A stretch of 64,000 nucleotides of DNA from Streptomyces sp. NBC_01465 (lineage in GTDB: Bacteria > Actinomycetota > Actinomycetes > Streptomycetales > Streptomycetaceae). The stretch covers positions 4,154,001-4,218,000 of the forward strand of contig NZ_CP109467.1 of the NCBI RefSeq assembly GCF_036227325.1, read 5' to 3'. The position numbers and the translations under genes were made by a program. A model generated the notes under the pieces. That model was not told the DNA's origin, searched no databases, and saw nothing but the letters and a program-made list of their open reading frames with translations. Of the stretch, positions 1-8,986 are shown piece by piece; within the stretch, counting starts at the first letter, position 1; each line of letters starts with the position of its first letter.

Positions 1-679
1 TCTCGCCGGTCTTCGTGTTGCGCAGGGTCAGACCGGAGAGCTTCTGCTCGCCGTGGATCTCGGCGACCTCGCTGTCCCACGCGAACTTGATCTTCGGGTC
101 GGCGATGGCACGTTCCTGCATGGCCTTCGAGGCACGCAGGGTGTCGCGGCGGTGGACGATGGTGACGGACTTGGCGAAGCGCGAGAGGAAGGTTGCTTCT
201 TCCATCGCGGTGTCGCCACCGCCGATGACGGCGATGTCCTGGTCCTTGAAGAAGAACCCGTCGCAGGTGGCACACCAGGAGACGCCGCGGCCGGAGAGCA
301 CGTCCTCGTTCGGGAGGCCGAGCTTGCGGTGCTGCGATCCGGTCGTCACGATGACGGCCTTGGCGCGGTGGACGGTGCCCGCGGTGTCGGTGACGGTCTT
401 GATCTCACCGGTCAGGTCGACTGCGACGATGTCGTCGGGGACGAGCTCGGCGCCGAACCGCTCGGCCTGGGCACGCATGTTGTCCATCAGGTCCGGGCCC
501 ATGATGCCGTCGCGGAAGCCGGGGAAGTTCTCCACCTCGGTGGTGTTCATCAGCGCACCGCCTGCGGTGACGGCGCCTTCGAACACCAGCGGCTGCAGCG
601 ATGCACGCGCGGTGTAGAGCGCCGCGGTGTAACCGGCGGGCCCGGAGCCGATGATGATCACGTTACGGACGTCGCTCAC
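1..679 (-). CDS. trxB: Thioredoxin reductase, N-terminal part (cut by window edge)
   Basis: NADPH:thioredoxin oxidoreductase, a cytosolic flavoenzyme that keeps thioredoxin reduced. The reading starts at a GTG at 679 and opens with an FAD-binding GSGPAGYT loop. The redox-active CATCDG motif is encoded near 265-280. About 226 codons are visible; the C-terminal end lies left of base 1. The gene is downstream of, and on the same strand as, the sigM/anti-sigma pair, an arrangement also found in mycobacteria where trxA/trxC follows. Identification is firm from the motif pair and the neighbours. Confidence 0.95.
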   Translation of the reverse strand, partial: MSDVRNVIIIGSGPAGYTAALYTARASLQPLVFEGAVTAGGALMNTTEVENFPGFRDGIMGPDLMDNMRAQAERFGAELVPDDIVAVDLTGEIKTVTDTAGTVHRAKAVIVTTGSQHRKLGLPNEDVLSGRGVSWCATCDGFFFKDQDIAVIGGGDTAMEEATFLSRFAKSVTIVHRRDTLRASKAMQERAIADPKIKFAWDSEVAEIHGEQKLSGLTLRNTKTGE

Positions 680-785
680 GGGTTTCTTCCTCGTCTCTGC
701 GGGCTGCCTGCTGCCTACTGGTGGCTGGTCCAGTGGACTCTCATCCCACCCAACGGATCCTACGGCGCTCGCATTCCCGAGATGG

Positions 786-1679
786 TCAGCGCCGGGCGTA
801 GGAGCGGGTCAGCAGCACCTTGCCCTTGGCCGGCGTATGGGCATCGACGCAGGTGGCATCGACGACGTACGCCTGGACGAGGCTTGGATCGGTGGGGTGC
901 GGAAGCACTACGAGGTAGGCCTTCGCGCCGTTGTACGTCCCTTGCTCCGAAGCCAGCGCATTGTCCCGTCCAATTCCTGCCTGGATGCACTGCGGCACGT
1001 TGACGATGGCCAGGTCCTTGGGGGAATTGGACTGGACGCCGAGGGAAGGCGTCGCCGGCTTTTCGTTCGGTGAGCGGTCCGACCCGGAACTGGAACCGGA
1101 ACCCGGGACGAGGAGCGAGTGCACCTTCTGCTCAAGCCCGGCTGCTGCGAAGGAATCGTCGGCCTTCTTCGCTGAAGCCGAACTGTCGCTTGCCGAAGGG
1201 TTCACCGCCGACTGCTGCAGCAGGAACACACCTGCCCCGATCACAGCAGCGCCGAAAGCCGCTCCGAGTACGGCGTTGCGACGGCGGCGCCGGGCCGGAT
1301 GGGAGCGACCCGGCCCGGTGGCCGCACTGGATCGTCCTGCGGGCCGGTCCGCCACCGGGGCGTCCGTCGGCTGAGAAGCGGGCGCTGTTTCACGTGAAAC
1401 ATGCGTTGCCTCAGCAGGAGCTGAGGCGTTCAGGAGTGCTTCGGCGGCCAGCGCGGCATCGATCCGGCCCGCGACGTCGTCCGGCATGCGCTGTGGCCCG
1501 GGCAGAGTGCCCAGCAGGCTGCGGATTTCGTCCAGGGAGACGCGTACCTCGGCGCAGAGCGTGCACTCGTCGAGGTGTCGCCGTACGTCGGCGGTCCGGG
1601 ACGGAGGCAGGAGGCCTTCGGTGAGATCGGAGATCTCCGAGACTTCCGGGTGCTGAGTCGTGTCGGCCGTAGATGTCAC
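786..1679 (-). CDS. rsmA: Membrane-anchored anti-sigma factor, partner of SigM
   Basis: Predicted anti-sigma factor that holds SigM at the membrane until an envelope or oxidative signal releases it. The 297-residue product has a zinc-anti-sigma-like HxxxCxxC motif (H35, C39, C42), a Pro/Ala-rich linker, one membrane segment near residues 135-155 and an extracytoplasmic tail. The upstream histidine of the full ZAS motif is not obvious, so zinc binding is uncertain. The GTG start overlaps the sigM stop by four bases (GTGA), which implies translational coupling. The linker codons for HVSRET are formed by a parS site (1387-1400). The symbol rests on the mycobacterial and S. coelicolor order. Confidence 0.85.
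   Translation of the reverse strand: MTSTADTTQHPEVSEISDLTEGLLPPSRTADVRRHLDECTLCAEVRVSLDEIRSLLGTLPGPQRMPDDVAGRIDAALAAEALLNASAPAEATHVSRETAPASQPTDAPVADRPAGRSSAATGPGRSHPARRRRRNAVLGAAFGAAVIGAGVFLLQQSAVNPSASDSSASAKKADDSFAAAGLEQKVHSLLVPGSGSSSGSDRSPNEKPATPSLGVQSNSPKDLAIVNVPQCIQAGIGRDNALASEQGTYNGAKAYLVVLPHPTDPSLVQAYVVDATCVDAHTPAKGKVLLTRSYARR
1387..1400. other. parS site (ParB-binding), inside the anti-sigma gene
   Basis: Exact 14-bp palindrome GTTTCACGTGAAAC, the Streptomyces ParB-binding site used to build the segregation complex near oriC. It lies within coding sequence and is read as part of the anti-sigma linker, so it is tolerated in a low-constraint segment. Confidence 0.92.
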
Positions 1680-2383
1680 GCGCGCCCACCCCCGCCCTTC
1701 GCAGCTGCCGGATCGCTTGGTCCTGCGTCCCGTGGTCCCGATGCCGGTGGTGGGACGGATGTCCCTCGCGTCCGGTTCCTTCCCCCGTCGGTCCCGGGGG
1801 CATCCCCCGCATCTGTACGCAGATGGGTGAGCAGGGGCAGCAGTCTGGCTCTGCCGCGGGCGCAGCGGCTCTTCACGGTGCCTGTCGGTACGTCCAGCAT
1901 GCGAGCTGCCTCCGCCACGGGGTATCCCTGCATGTCGACCAGCACGAGTGCGGCTCTCTGCTCGGCGGGGAGGGTCCCCAGGGCCTCCAGCAACTCTCGA
2001 TGAAGGTCCTGGCGGACCGCGGGTGCCTCGGCGGACTCGTGGGGCTCCAGCAGCTGCTCGAGCCGCTCGGTGTCGTCCATGGGCGAGGTCTTGCGGGAGG
2101 CCGCTTTGCGGGCCCGGTCCAGACAGGCGTTCACGGTGATCCGGTGGAGCCAGGTGGTGACGGCCGACTGGCCCCGGAAGGTGTGGGCGGCACGGTAGGC
2201 GGAGACCAGGGCGTCCTGGACGGCGTCAGCGGCTTCCTCGCGGTCCCCCAGGGTCCGCAGCGCGACCGCCCAGAGGCGGTCGCGGTGGCGGCGTACGAGT
2301 TCACCGAAGGCGTCGGGGTCACCGGCGACATGGGCAGCCAGGAGCTCCTGGTCGCCTGTGGCGCCGAGCGCGGCGTCGTCCAA
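1676..2383 (-). CDS. sigM: ECF RNA polymerase sigma factor SigM
   Basis: Sigma-70 family ECF sigma factor of 235 residues. Region 2 reads from about residue 20 (FGELVRRHRDRLWAVALR) through DAVQDALVSAYR. Region 4 carries a helix-turn-helix around VAEAARMLDVPTGTVKSR, and the tail is Gly/Pro-rich. The best start is a TTG at 2383 preceded by a strong GGGGAGGGGG ribosome site; I see no ATG or GTG with better support. It sits directly downstream of the pseudokinase gene (28 bp) and overlaps its anti-sigma gene, the same sigM/rsmA/trxB order as in Mycobacterium. In actinobacteria SigM answers disulphide or envelope stress; its targets cannot be read here. Confidence 0.92.
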   Translation of the reverse strand: MDDAALGATGDQELLAAHVAGDPDAFGELVRRHRDRLWAVALRTLGDREEAADAVQDALVSAYRAAHTFRGQSAVTTWLHRITVNACLDRARKAASRKTSPMDDTERLEQLLEPHESAEAPAVRQDLHRELLEALGTLPAEQRAALVLVDMQGYPVAEAARMLDVPTGTVKSRCARGRARLLPLLTHLRTDAGDAPGTDGGRNRTRGTSVPPPASGPRDAGPSDPAAAKGGGGRA

Positions 2384-2411
2384 CGGTGAGCCCCCTCCCC
2401 TGACGGCTTGA

Positions 2412-4133
2412 TCAGCCGGTGAACTTCACATCCGTTATGGCCTGCTTGAATCCGGCGCCGCTGTACTGGTCGCCCGCCGAATACGGCATTGCTGTGATCC
2501 AGACCAGAACGTACTGGGTGGTGACCTTCTGGTTGGCCTTGAGCTGCGCGGTGGTCCCCGAGGTGTCGGTGGACGCGAACTTCTTCATCTTGTTCAGCGG
2601 AGCCGACGAGGAGAGCGAGTTCGCTGCGTACAGGGAGACCGTTGTGTGGTCGCCGCCGTAGTGGAGCTGTATCGACGCGGCCGTGACGTCCTTGGCCGAG
2701 CCGAGGTCGTAGACCACGCCGACGCCCTTCTTGAAGGGGGCCAGCTTGGGTCCGGCGTGGAAGGAGTAGGTGCGCCAGTACGTGGAGCTCTTTCCGTCGT
2801 ACGTCTTCGCGACGTCGCCGGGGTGCTGAGCCTTGCCGTCCGGGTAGTACTCCGCGGCGTCCTTCACGGTCAGCGGCTGGGTGTTCTTGTCGCCGTCGCT
2901 GCCGCTCCCGCCGCCGTTCGTGCGAGAGGTGCCCGGGTCGTCGGACTTCTTGCTTCGGTCCAGGAGCGTGTCCGCGAGCTGCCAGCTCCCCAGGCCGAGC
3001 GCGGCGATCAGAAGCGCCGACACGCCCCATTTGAGGGCCCTGCCGGTACGGCTCTGCAGAGGGGCGGGCGGGGCGGCCACGGCCTGTGTGACACCGGGGC
3101 CGGTCCCGGCCGCGGTGCGGCCGTACGTGCCCTGCTGGTACGTGGTGCGCTGGTACTCGGGGGGCGGGGTGAAGGTGGGCTCCGGCGGGCGGATGCGCGG
3201 CATCTCCCCGACGGCCTTGGCCAGCTCGTCGGGCGTGGTGCAGGGCGGTTCCTGGCGGGAGGCGGTGGCACCGTCGTTGGCCAGGGCACGCATGGCGAGC
3301 TCGGCAAGCCCGCGGTGGACTCCGGCCCGTACCTGGTCCGGCGGGATCAGGCCGACGCCCTTGGGCAGGCCGGAAAGACCGTAGGCGTCCGTCTCGTACG
3401 GCCAGCGCTGGGTCAGCGCGGCGTAGAGCAGGGCGCCGATGGCTTCGGTGTCGGTGCGCTGAGGGGTGTCGGAGCTGATGCCGCGCAGGGCGGCATTCAC
3501 CGCGAGCCCGCGGATGCGGTACTGGCCGGTGGATGTCCGCAGCACGGCGCTGGGCGTGAGCCGGAGGTGGGCCAGGCCCTCACGGTGCGCTGCGGCCATG
3601 GCCTGGGAGACCTGGCTGACGAGCTGGTACGCGTCGTGTGCTTCCAGCGCGCCGGCGGCGAGAACCGCGGTCAGTTCCGTGGCGTCCGGCATCCACTCGT
3701 GGACGACGTAGACGAGGTCGTTCTCCTCGACAGCGTCCAGGACCTGCACGAAGCGCGGGTCGCCGAGCAGTGCGGAGGAGCGGGCCGCTGCCAGGACGGA
3801 CCGGGCCCGCGGGTGGTCGGCGGGAAGAAGGTGTACTCCGACGGCACGGCGGAGTTTCTCGTCCACCGCACGCCAACTGCTGAAACCGTCCAGACGGGTG
3901 ACGCACTCCTCGAGCCGGTAGCGTCTGGCCAGCTTGTGGCCGCTGTGCAGCTCGGGCGTCGCGACCGAAGGCTCAGGGCTCTTCTGTTCGCTCTCGGTGT
4001 CCTGCGTGCTCTTGTCAGCCGTGTCGTGGGACTCCGCCAACCCGTCGGCCGTGGCCTTCTCCGCCTTGGCGGACAGCGGCTCATCGCCGCTGTTGTCGGC
4101 CACGTCGACGGCAGCTGTGCTTCGTTCCGCCAC
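2412..4133 (-). CDS. Membrane pseudokinase with extracellular C-terminal domain (MviN-partner type)
   Basis: Serine/threonine-kinase fold that appears catalytically dead. The kinase-like domain is residues 65-310: the VAIK lysine position reads VGVHLL, the HRD loop reads HLRLTPS, and the DFG position reads RGLAV, so nucleotide-binding and catalytic residues are missing. A Pro/Thr-rich linker leads to one membrane segment (about 369-390). The extracellular domain (400-573) looks discoidin-like (YWRTYSF segment). In M. tuberculosis this pseudokinase and sugar-binding-like region is fused to MviN/MurJ; here it is a separate gene between murJ and sigM. The GTG start at 4133 has a GGGGAGG upstream. 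The likely role is regulation of lipid II flipping. Confidence 0.85.
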   Translation of the reverse strand: MAERSTAAVDVADNSGDEPLSAKAEKATADGLAESHDTADKSTQDTESEQKSPEPSVATPELHSGHKLARRYRLEECVTRLDGFSSWRAVDEKLRRAVGVHLLPADHPRARSVLAAARSSALLGDPRFVQVLDAVEENDLVYVVHEWMPDATELTAVLAAGALEAHDAYQLVSQVSQAMAAAHREGLAHLRLTPSAVLRTSTGQYRIRGLAVNAALRGISSDTPQRTDTEAIGALLYAALTQRWPYETDAYGLSGLPKGVGLIPPDQVRAGVHRGLAELAMRALANDGATASRQEPPCTTPDELAKAVGEMPRIRPPEPTFTPPPEYQRTTYQQGTYGRTAAGTGPGVTQAVAAPPAPLQSRTGRALKWGVSALLIAALGLGSWQLADTLLDRSKKSDDPGTSRTNGGGSGSDGDKNTQPLTVKDAAEYYPDGKAQHPGDVAKTYDGKSSTYWRTYSFHAGPKLAPFKKGVGVVYDLGSAKDVTAASIQLHYGGDHTTVSLYAANSLSSSAPLNKMKKFASTDTSGTTAQLKANQKVTTQYVLVWITAMPYSAGDQYSGAGFKQAITDVKFTG

Positions 4134-4261
4134 CGTCGTTCCTGCCTCCCCATCCGTTGCGCGCTGTCAGCCAGTCTGCAAAGCCACGCCAATTGTGCCC
4201 ACAGTCCGGCGCTATGCACGACACACGGCGACGGACGATGGTTGTGCGCTTCTTCCCGGGA

Positions 4262-6472
4262 TCAGCGCCCGAGACGCCCGCGCACCATGGAGACCATGGA
4301 ATTCAGCTCCGCGATGCGCATGCGCTTGGCGGCGATGAAAAACACACCCAGGAGCACGATTCCGCCGACGATCAGCGCAGCCAGCGAGGCGAAAGCCCCG
4401 TGGCCCAGCGCCCGGGTGATGGCGAGGCCCACCGCGCCGCCGAGGAGCGCTGCCGGGATGGAGGCCAGGGAGAGGCGTGCGTAGGTCCGCAGGATGTGTG
4501 TGCCGTCCAGGTCGCCGCCGAGGCGCCTGCTGAGCCTGCGCCAGGCCACACCCACACCGACGGCGTAGGCGAGGCCGTACGAGGCGGCCATGCCGACGAC
4601 GGCCCACTGGGCCGGGAGGACGACGAAGCAGAGCGTGGAGGCTGCCGCGTTGACGGCGGCCACGATGACGGTGTTGTAGAAGGGCGTGCGAGTGTCCTCG
4701 TAGGCGTAGAAGCCGCGCAGGACGACGTACTGGACCGAGTACGGGATGAGGCCCAGGCCGAAGGCCATCAGGACGTAGCCCATCGACTGCGAGGCCTGTA
4801 CGCCGCTGGAGGAGAAGAGCAGGGTGCACATCGGGACGCCCAGGGCGAGGAACGCGAAGGAGACCGGGACGATCGCCACCGCGGAGTTCCGCAGGCCCTG
4901 GGAGATGTCGTCGCGGACCGCGCCCGGGTCGCCGTCGTGGGCAGCACGCGAGATGCGCGGCAGCAGGGCGGCCATGACGGAGACGGTGATGATCGCCTGG
5001 GGCATGCCCCAGATGAGCTGTGCGTTGGAGTACGCCATGATGCCGGCGCCGTCCCGGCCCGAGGCCTGACCGGCTGCGGTGGCGAGCTGGGTGACCACCA
5101 GGACGCCCGCCTGGTTGGCGAGGACGAACAGGACGGTCCACTTGGCGAGCTTCACCGCCTTGCCCAGGCCGTGGCCGCGCCAGTCGAAGCGGGGGCGGAA
5201 GCGGAAGCCTGCCTCGCGTAGGTACGGGATCATCGCCAGCGCCTGGACGACGAGGCCGAGCAGGGTGCCGATGCCCAGCAGCCGGATGCCGTCGGCCGGG
5301 ATGGTCTCCACGCCCATGCGGGACTCGGCGGAGGTGCCGTAGACCCAGATGAAGAGGCCGAAGGTGGAGATCATCACGATGTTGTTGAGGACCGGGGTCC
5401 ACATCATCGCGCCGAACTTGCCGCGGGCGTTGAGGATCTGGCCCATCACCACGTGCACACCCATGAAGAAGATGGTGGGCAGGCAGTAGCGGGCGAAGGT
5501 GACGGCGACGCTGTTGGCCGGCGGGTCGTTGGCGATCGTCGACGACATGAGGTGGATGAGCAGCGGCGCCGCGAAGACCGCCACGGCGACGATCACGCCG
5601 AGCGCGACCATGACGAGGGTGAGCAGGCGGTTGGCGTAGGCCTCGCCGCCGTCCTCGTCCTCCTTCATCGAGCGCACCAGCTGGGGTACGAACACGGAGT
5701 TGAGGCCGCCGCCGACGGTCAGGATGTAGATCATCGTCGGCAGGGTGTACGCCACGGTGAAGGCGTCACCGAGGGTCGCCGCACCGAGGGCGGCGGTGAT
5801 GACCATGGTGCGTACGAAGCCGGTGAGGCGGGAGACCAGCGTGCCCGCGGCCATCACCGCGCTCGACTTGAGCAGGCCCGACGCGCGGCCGCCGGACTTC
5901 GGCGGGGCGGGTGCGGCGGGCTCGGGTTCGGGGGTGGGGCCCGGGGTGGGCGCCGTGCCCTGCTGGTCGCGGAAGAGATAGGCGAAGGCGTCCTGCTCGT
6001 CCGGGCGTTCGGCGGCCTGGCTGACCAGGTCGTCCAGGCCCACGAACTGGGTCGTCGCGTCGTCGCCGTACGGGAGGTAGCGGGAGGGGCCCTCGGGCTC
6101 CGGGGGCGGGGTCTGCGCCCACACCTGGGGGTTCGGGGCGTACTGCGGTGCGGCCGGCTGCTGGTAGAGCTGCTGGGGCTCCGCCCAGGTGCCGGGGGGC
6201 GGCGGCGGGTGCGCGGCCTGGTCGTAGAGCGCCTCGGTCACCGGGTCCTGGGCGGTGAGGTCCTGGGACCGGTAGGGGTCGTGGTCGTACGCGTCCTGGA
6301 GATAGGGGTCCTGGGCGTACGCGTCCTGGGGATACGGGGGCTGCTGGGCGTACGGATCCTGGACGTACGGGGGCTGGGCGTACGGGTCCTGGGCAGGCGG
6401 CGGTGGAACCTGTCCCGCCGGATCTCCACCGCCGGCACCCTGGCCGCGGTCACCGTCGTACGGCGCGTTCAT
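4262..6472 (-). CDS. murJ: Lipid II flippase MurJ (MviN family) with long N-terminal tail
   Basis: MOP-superfamily integral membrane protein that flips lipid II to the outer face for peptidoglycan synthesis. Of 736 residues, the first 200 or so are a cytoplasmic low-complexity tail with repeated Tyr-Ala-Gln-Asp-Pro-Tyr-like units. The conserved core begins around SSAVMAAGTLVSRLTGFVRT and has about 14 hydrophobic helices. Starts at ATG 6472. It has the family core without the fused pseudokinase of mycobacterial MviN, which is the next gene downstream (128 bp gap). The repeat tail is encoded by imperfect GTACG-containing DNA repeats and may vary in length between strains. Confidence 0.95.
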   Translation of the reverse strand: MNAPYDGDRGQGAGGGDPAGQVPPPPAQDPYAQPPYVQDPYAQQPPYPQDAYAQDPYLQDAYDHDPYRSQDLTAQDPVTEALYDQAAHPPPPPGTWAEPQQLYQQPAAPQYAPNPQVWAQTPPPEPEGPSRYLPYGDDATTQFVGLDDLVSQAAERPDEQDAFAYLFRDQQGTAPTPGPTPEPEPAAPAPPKSGGRASGLLKSSAVMAAGTLVSRLTGFVRTMVITAALGAATLGDAFTVAYTLPTMIYILTVGGGLNSVFVPQLVRSMKEDEDGGEAYANRLLTLVMVALGVIVAVAVFAAPLLIHLMSSTIANDPPANSVAVTFARYCLPTIFFMGVHVVMGQILNARGKFGAMMWTPVLNNIVMISTFGLFIWVYGTSAESRMGVETIPADGIRLLGIGTLLGLVVQALAMIPYLREAGFRFRPRFDWRGHGLGKAVKLAKWTVLFVLANQAGVLVVTQLATAAGQASGRDGAGIMAYSNAQLIWGMPQAIITVSVMAALLPRISRAAHDGDPGAVRDDISQGLRNSAVAIVPVSFAFLALGVPMCTLLFSSSGVQASQSMGYVLMAFGLGLIPYSVQYVVLRGFYAYEDTRTPFYNTVIVAAVNAAASTLCFVVLPAQWAVVGMAASYGLAYAVGVGVAWRRLSRRLGGDLDGTHILRTYARLSLASIPAALLGGAVGLAITRALGHGAFASLAALIVGGIVLLGVFFIAAKRMRIAELNSMVSMVRGRLGR

Positions 6473-6521
6473 CGGTACCCCACCTCATCGTCCCCGGCCG
6501 ACCGGCCACGACATCGATCGC

Positions 6522-8810
6522 TCAACGGTCCACCTTCTCACTCGCGCCCGCGGGGTCCCCGCTTTCCGGACGGGTGTCCGGGGTCGGGTCACCCGGCTGC
6601 TCGGGGATGTCACCCTCGGCTGCTGCCCCACGGGCGGCGTTGCGCTTGCGCTGGGTGTACATCCGCACGCCTGCGAGGAGCAGCAGGAGTACGCCGCCGC
6701 CGATGACCAGCATGACGTTCGCGGGCATCTCGGAGACGTTGACGGTGAACGGCATCGCCTCGCCGTACGGCGTTCCGTCCTCGGTGTAGAGCTGTGCGTA
6801 GACCTTGATGGGGCCGTTCGCGTTGGCGGTGGTGGTGAATTTCACCGTCTGGCTGTGGCCGCCGTCGACATTCACCTGCTGTTCGACGAGGGCGTCCTTG
6901 GACTTCCCCACATGGAGTCGGGTCGGGTTCTCGGACGTCAGACGCAGCTTCAGATGACCGACGGGCTGGACGAGCTTGTTCTGGATGGTCACCGGGATGG
7001 TCGCGCTGCGCCCCGAGAGCGTCATGTCCGACTTCTGGACGAGCTGGACCTGACCGGTGAGGGTCGTCAGGAAGTTCTGCACCCCGGTGCGGTACGCGAT
7101 GCCGTCCTGGGCGCGGCCGCGCCAGGAGGTCGACAGTTCGCGGTTGATCGCGTTGCCGAAGGGAGTGATCACCCGGTCGGGCAGGGTGAGGACGACCTTG
7201 AAGCTGTCGAGGCCGGCCTGGGCGGCCCTGACGTCCTGGAACGCCTGCACCGGCAGTTCTTGGGAGCGCAGGGAGCGGGGGTACGCGGACGCGGCGGGCA
7301 CCCGCGTCGTGGCGTGGGCATCGGGCGTGGCCTTCGCCGCGGTGACGAGGTCGCTCGCCCGGGTCCAGCGCTCGGGGTCGAGGGAGTGCAGTGCTGCGGC
7401 CATCGACTGGGCCTGGGAGACCGAGGGCATCCGCTGCGGGGCGACGACGATGCTGCGCTGCTTCTCGGTGTCCTGAAGGGTGAGCGCCAGGGTCTGAGCG
7501 AGGAAGTTCTGCACGGCGAGCGTCGAGGTGTCGGCCTTCGACATGTCGCCCTGGAAGGCCGTGGAGAGCCTGGCGTCGGCCACTACGGCGGTGGTGCCGC
7601 TGCCGATCGGGCGGGCCGCCGTGGGCGTGTACGGGAGGCCGGCCGTCTCCTGAAGGCTGTCACTCCGCGCGATCACGTTGTGCGCACCGGCGGAGGTCGC
7701 CACGTCGATGATCGACGGGTCCACCGCACCGTTCACCGGCCAGGCGAAGTCGGTGGACGGCTTGACGTGCAGGACCGTCTCCACGGTCGAGGCGGCCAGC
7801 TCGGTGGCGCGCTGGAGGTGACTCAGCGAGCCGGGCACGTTCTTGCCTCGGTGGGCGAGCGAGGCGAGGTCCGGATCGGCGAAGGGCAGCGCGACGACCT
7901 TCTGGCCCTGCACGGCTGCTTCCAGGGCGCTCATCCACTTCTTGGCGATGGTCTGGTTCTTGCCCGCGACCGTCGTGTCACCGGACTTGATCTGGTAGGT
8001 CCTGGTCATGGCGTCGACGGTGGCGAGCAGGTTCGGGTCGATCACCCAGGTGACGGGCAGGGTGCTGCCCAGCGAGACCATCTGCTCCAGCCGCCCGCCG
8101 GGGGCGAGGTCGGCGGCCAGCTTGTCGTCGGAGAAGACCGGCGTCTGCTGCTCGTCGGAGCCCGTTTCGGCCGTGAGGTGGGTCGAGGCCGTCAGCGGCC
8201 AGAGATAGCTGAGCTGGGTCTTCTTGTCCTGGGCGTCGGGCTGCCAGGGGAGGAAGGTCCGCTGGATGCCGAGTACCTGTTCGTACTGGGCGTCGGCGGT
8301 CTCCCCGAAGAGGGTGACGCCGAGCTGATAGACCCCGTCCTCGCCGAGATCCAGCTTGCTGACCGGGACGGAGAGGGTGAAGTCCTGGCTGATGCCGCCG
8401 GCCAGTTTCGGGAACTTGACCGTGTACTTGCCGCCGATCTCCACCGGGTCGACGCCCGGTGTGTACCCGGTGCGCTTCGCGGCGTCGTCGAGCGCGGACC
8501 GGCTGGAGAGCCTGGGACCCACGCTGAGCCCGATGTGCGCCTCGGTGACGGCCTGCTTGCCCCTGTTGGTCACCGTGCCGGTGAAGGTGACCGTGTCGCC
8601 CGTCACGGGGGCACTGGGAGACAGGGAGCCGAGGGAGACGTCGACCGTGCTGGAACCGGACACGTCTTCCGCCGCCTGGGCTGGACCGGCGGAAGAACCG
8701 CAGATCAGGACCGCTGCGAGAGGGGCTCCGACAAGTGCCGCTGCCGTGCGCCTCAGCCACCGGCGGGCAGGTGAGGGAGCCGTCCCCTGGAAGTCTGCCG
8801 CCTCGGCCAC
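6522..8810 (-). CDS. Secreted membrane-anchored protein, DUF6049/Rv3909-like
   Basis: Large exported protein of unknown function, about 762 residues from the chosen GTG at 8810 (GAGGGACGG ribosome site). A twin-arginine-free signal segment (RRWLRRTAAALVGAPLAAVL, then an AQA-like cleavage site) leads into a long extracytoplasmic region of beta-rich repeats. One C-terminal membrane helix (VMLVIGGGVLLLLLAGV) precedes a charged cytoplasmic tail. A second in-frame GTG at 8861 is possible. Position between the CCA-adding enzyme and murJ matches Rv3909 in M. tuberculosis, supporting a shared envelope function. Its biochemical activity is unknown. Confidence 0.8.
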   Translation of the reverse strand: MAEAADFQGTAPSPARRWLRRTAAALVGAPLAAVLICGSSAGPAQAAEDVSGSSTVDVSLGSLSPSAPVTGDTVTFTGTVTNRGKQAVTEAHIGLSVGPRLSSRSALDDAAKRTGYTPGVDPVEIGGKYTVKFPKLAGGISQDFTLSVPVSKLDLGEDGVYQLGVTLFGETADAQYEQVLGIQRTFLPWQPDAQDKKTQLSYLWPLTASTHLTAETGSDEQQTPVFSDDKLAADLAPGGRLEQMVSLGSTLPVTWVIDPNLLATVDAMTRTYQIKSGDTTVAGKNQTIAKKWMSALEAAVQGQKVVALPFADPDLASLAHRGKNVPGSLSHLQRATELAASTVETVLHVKPSTDFAWPVNGAVDPSIIDVATSAGAHNVIARSDSLQETAGLPYTPTAARPIGSGTTAVVADARLSTAFQGDMSKADTSTLAVQNFLAQTLALTLQDTEKQRSIVVAPQRMPSVSQAQSMAAALHSLDPERWTRASDLVTAAKATPDAHATTRVPAASAYPRSLRSQELPVQAFQDVRAAQAGLDSFKVVLTLPDRVITPFGNAINRELSTSWRGRAQDGIAYRTGVQNFLTTLTGQVQLVQKSDMTLSGRSATIPVTIQNKLVQPVGHLKLRLTSENPTRLHVGKSKDALVEQQVNVDGGHSQTVKFTTTANANGPIKVYAQLYTEDGTPYGEAMPFTVNVSEMPANVMLVIGGGVLLLLLAGVRMYTQRKRNAARGAAAEGDIPEQPGDPTPDTRPESGDPAGASEKVDR

Positions 8811-8963
8811 GCGCTCGCCCGTCCCTCGTCGTCGTTCAGTGGTCGTCGGTTGTGCGTCCACGCATGGTAACGAGGCCCACTGTGGCGAAGTGCCGCGGAC
8901 TGTTCTACATGATCGGAAGAGTGACCGGGGCGGCACGGGAACTGGGACGCTTCGGCAGCTGGG

Positions 8964-8986
8964 GCCACGTACCCTTTTCTGTTGTG
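8964..8986 (+). promoter_or_regulatory. Candidate -10 element for a leaderless CCA-adding transcript
   Basis: The hexamer TACCCT (8970-8975) ends eight bases before the GTG start, and no purine-rich ribosome site precedes the GTG. That geometry fits a leaderless mRNA beginning at the start codon. No convincing -35 is visible, so this stays tentative. Confidence 0.35.

Noticed and set aside
53..1003. Long plus-strand open frame over trxB
   Set aside because: Antisense of a recognisable thioredoxin reductase with CATCDG; no ribosome site or family match.
2646..4484. Long plus-strand open frame of more than 600 codons opposite the pseudokinase gene
   Set aside because: High-GC antisense shadow: composition Arg/Gly-rich, no motif, and the opposite strand has a coherent gene.
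8735..8983. A longer N-terminus for the CCA-adding enzyme
   Set aside because: The upstream in-frame sequence is low-complexity Arg/Pro/Ser and lies over the divergent gene's 5' end; the family start fits GTG 8984.
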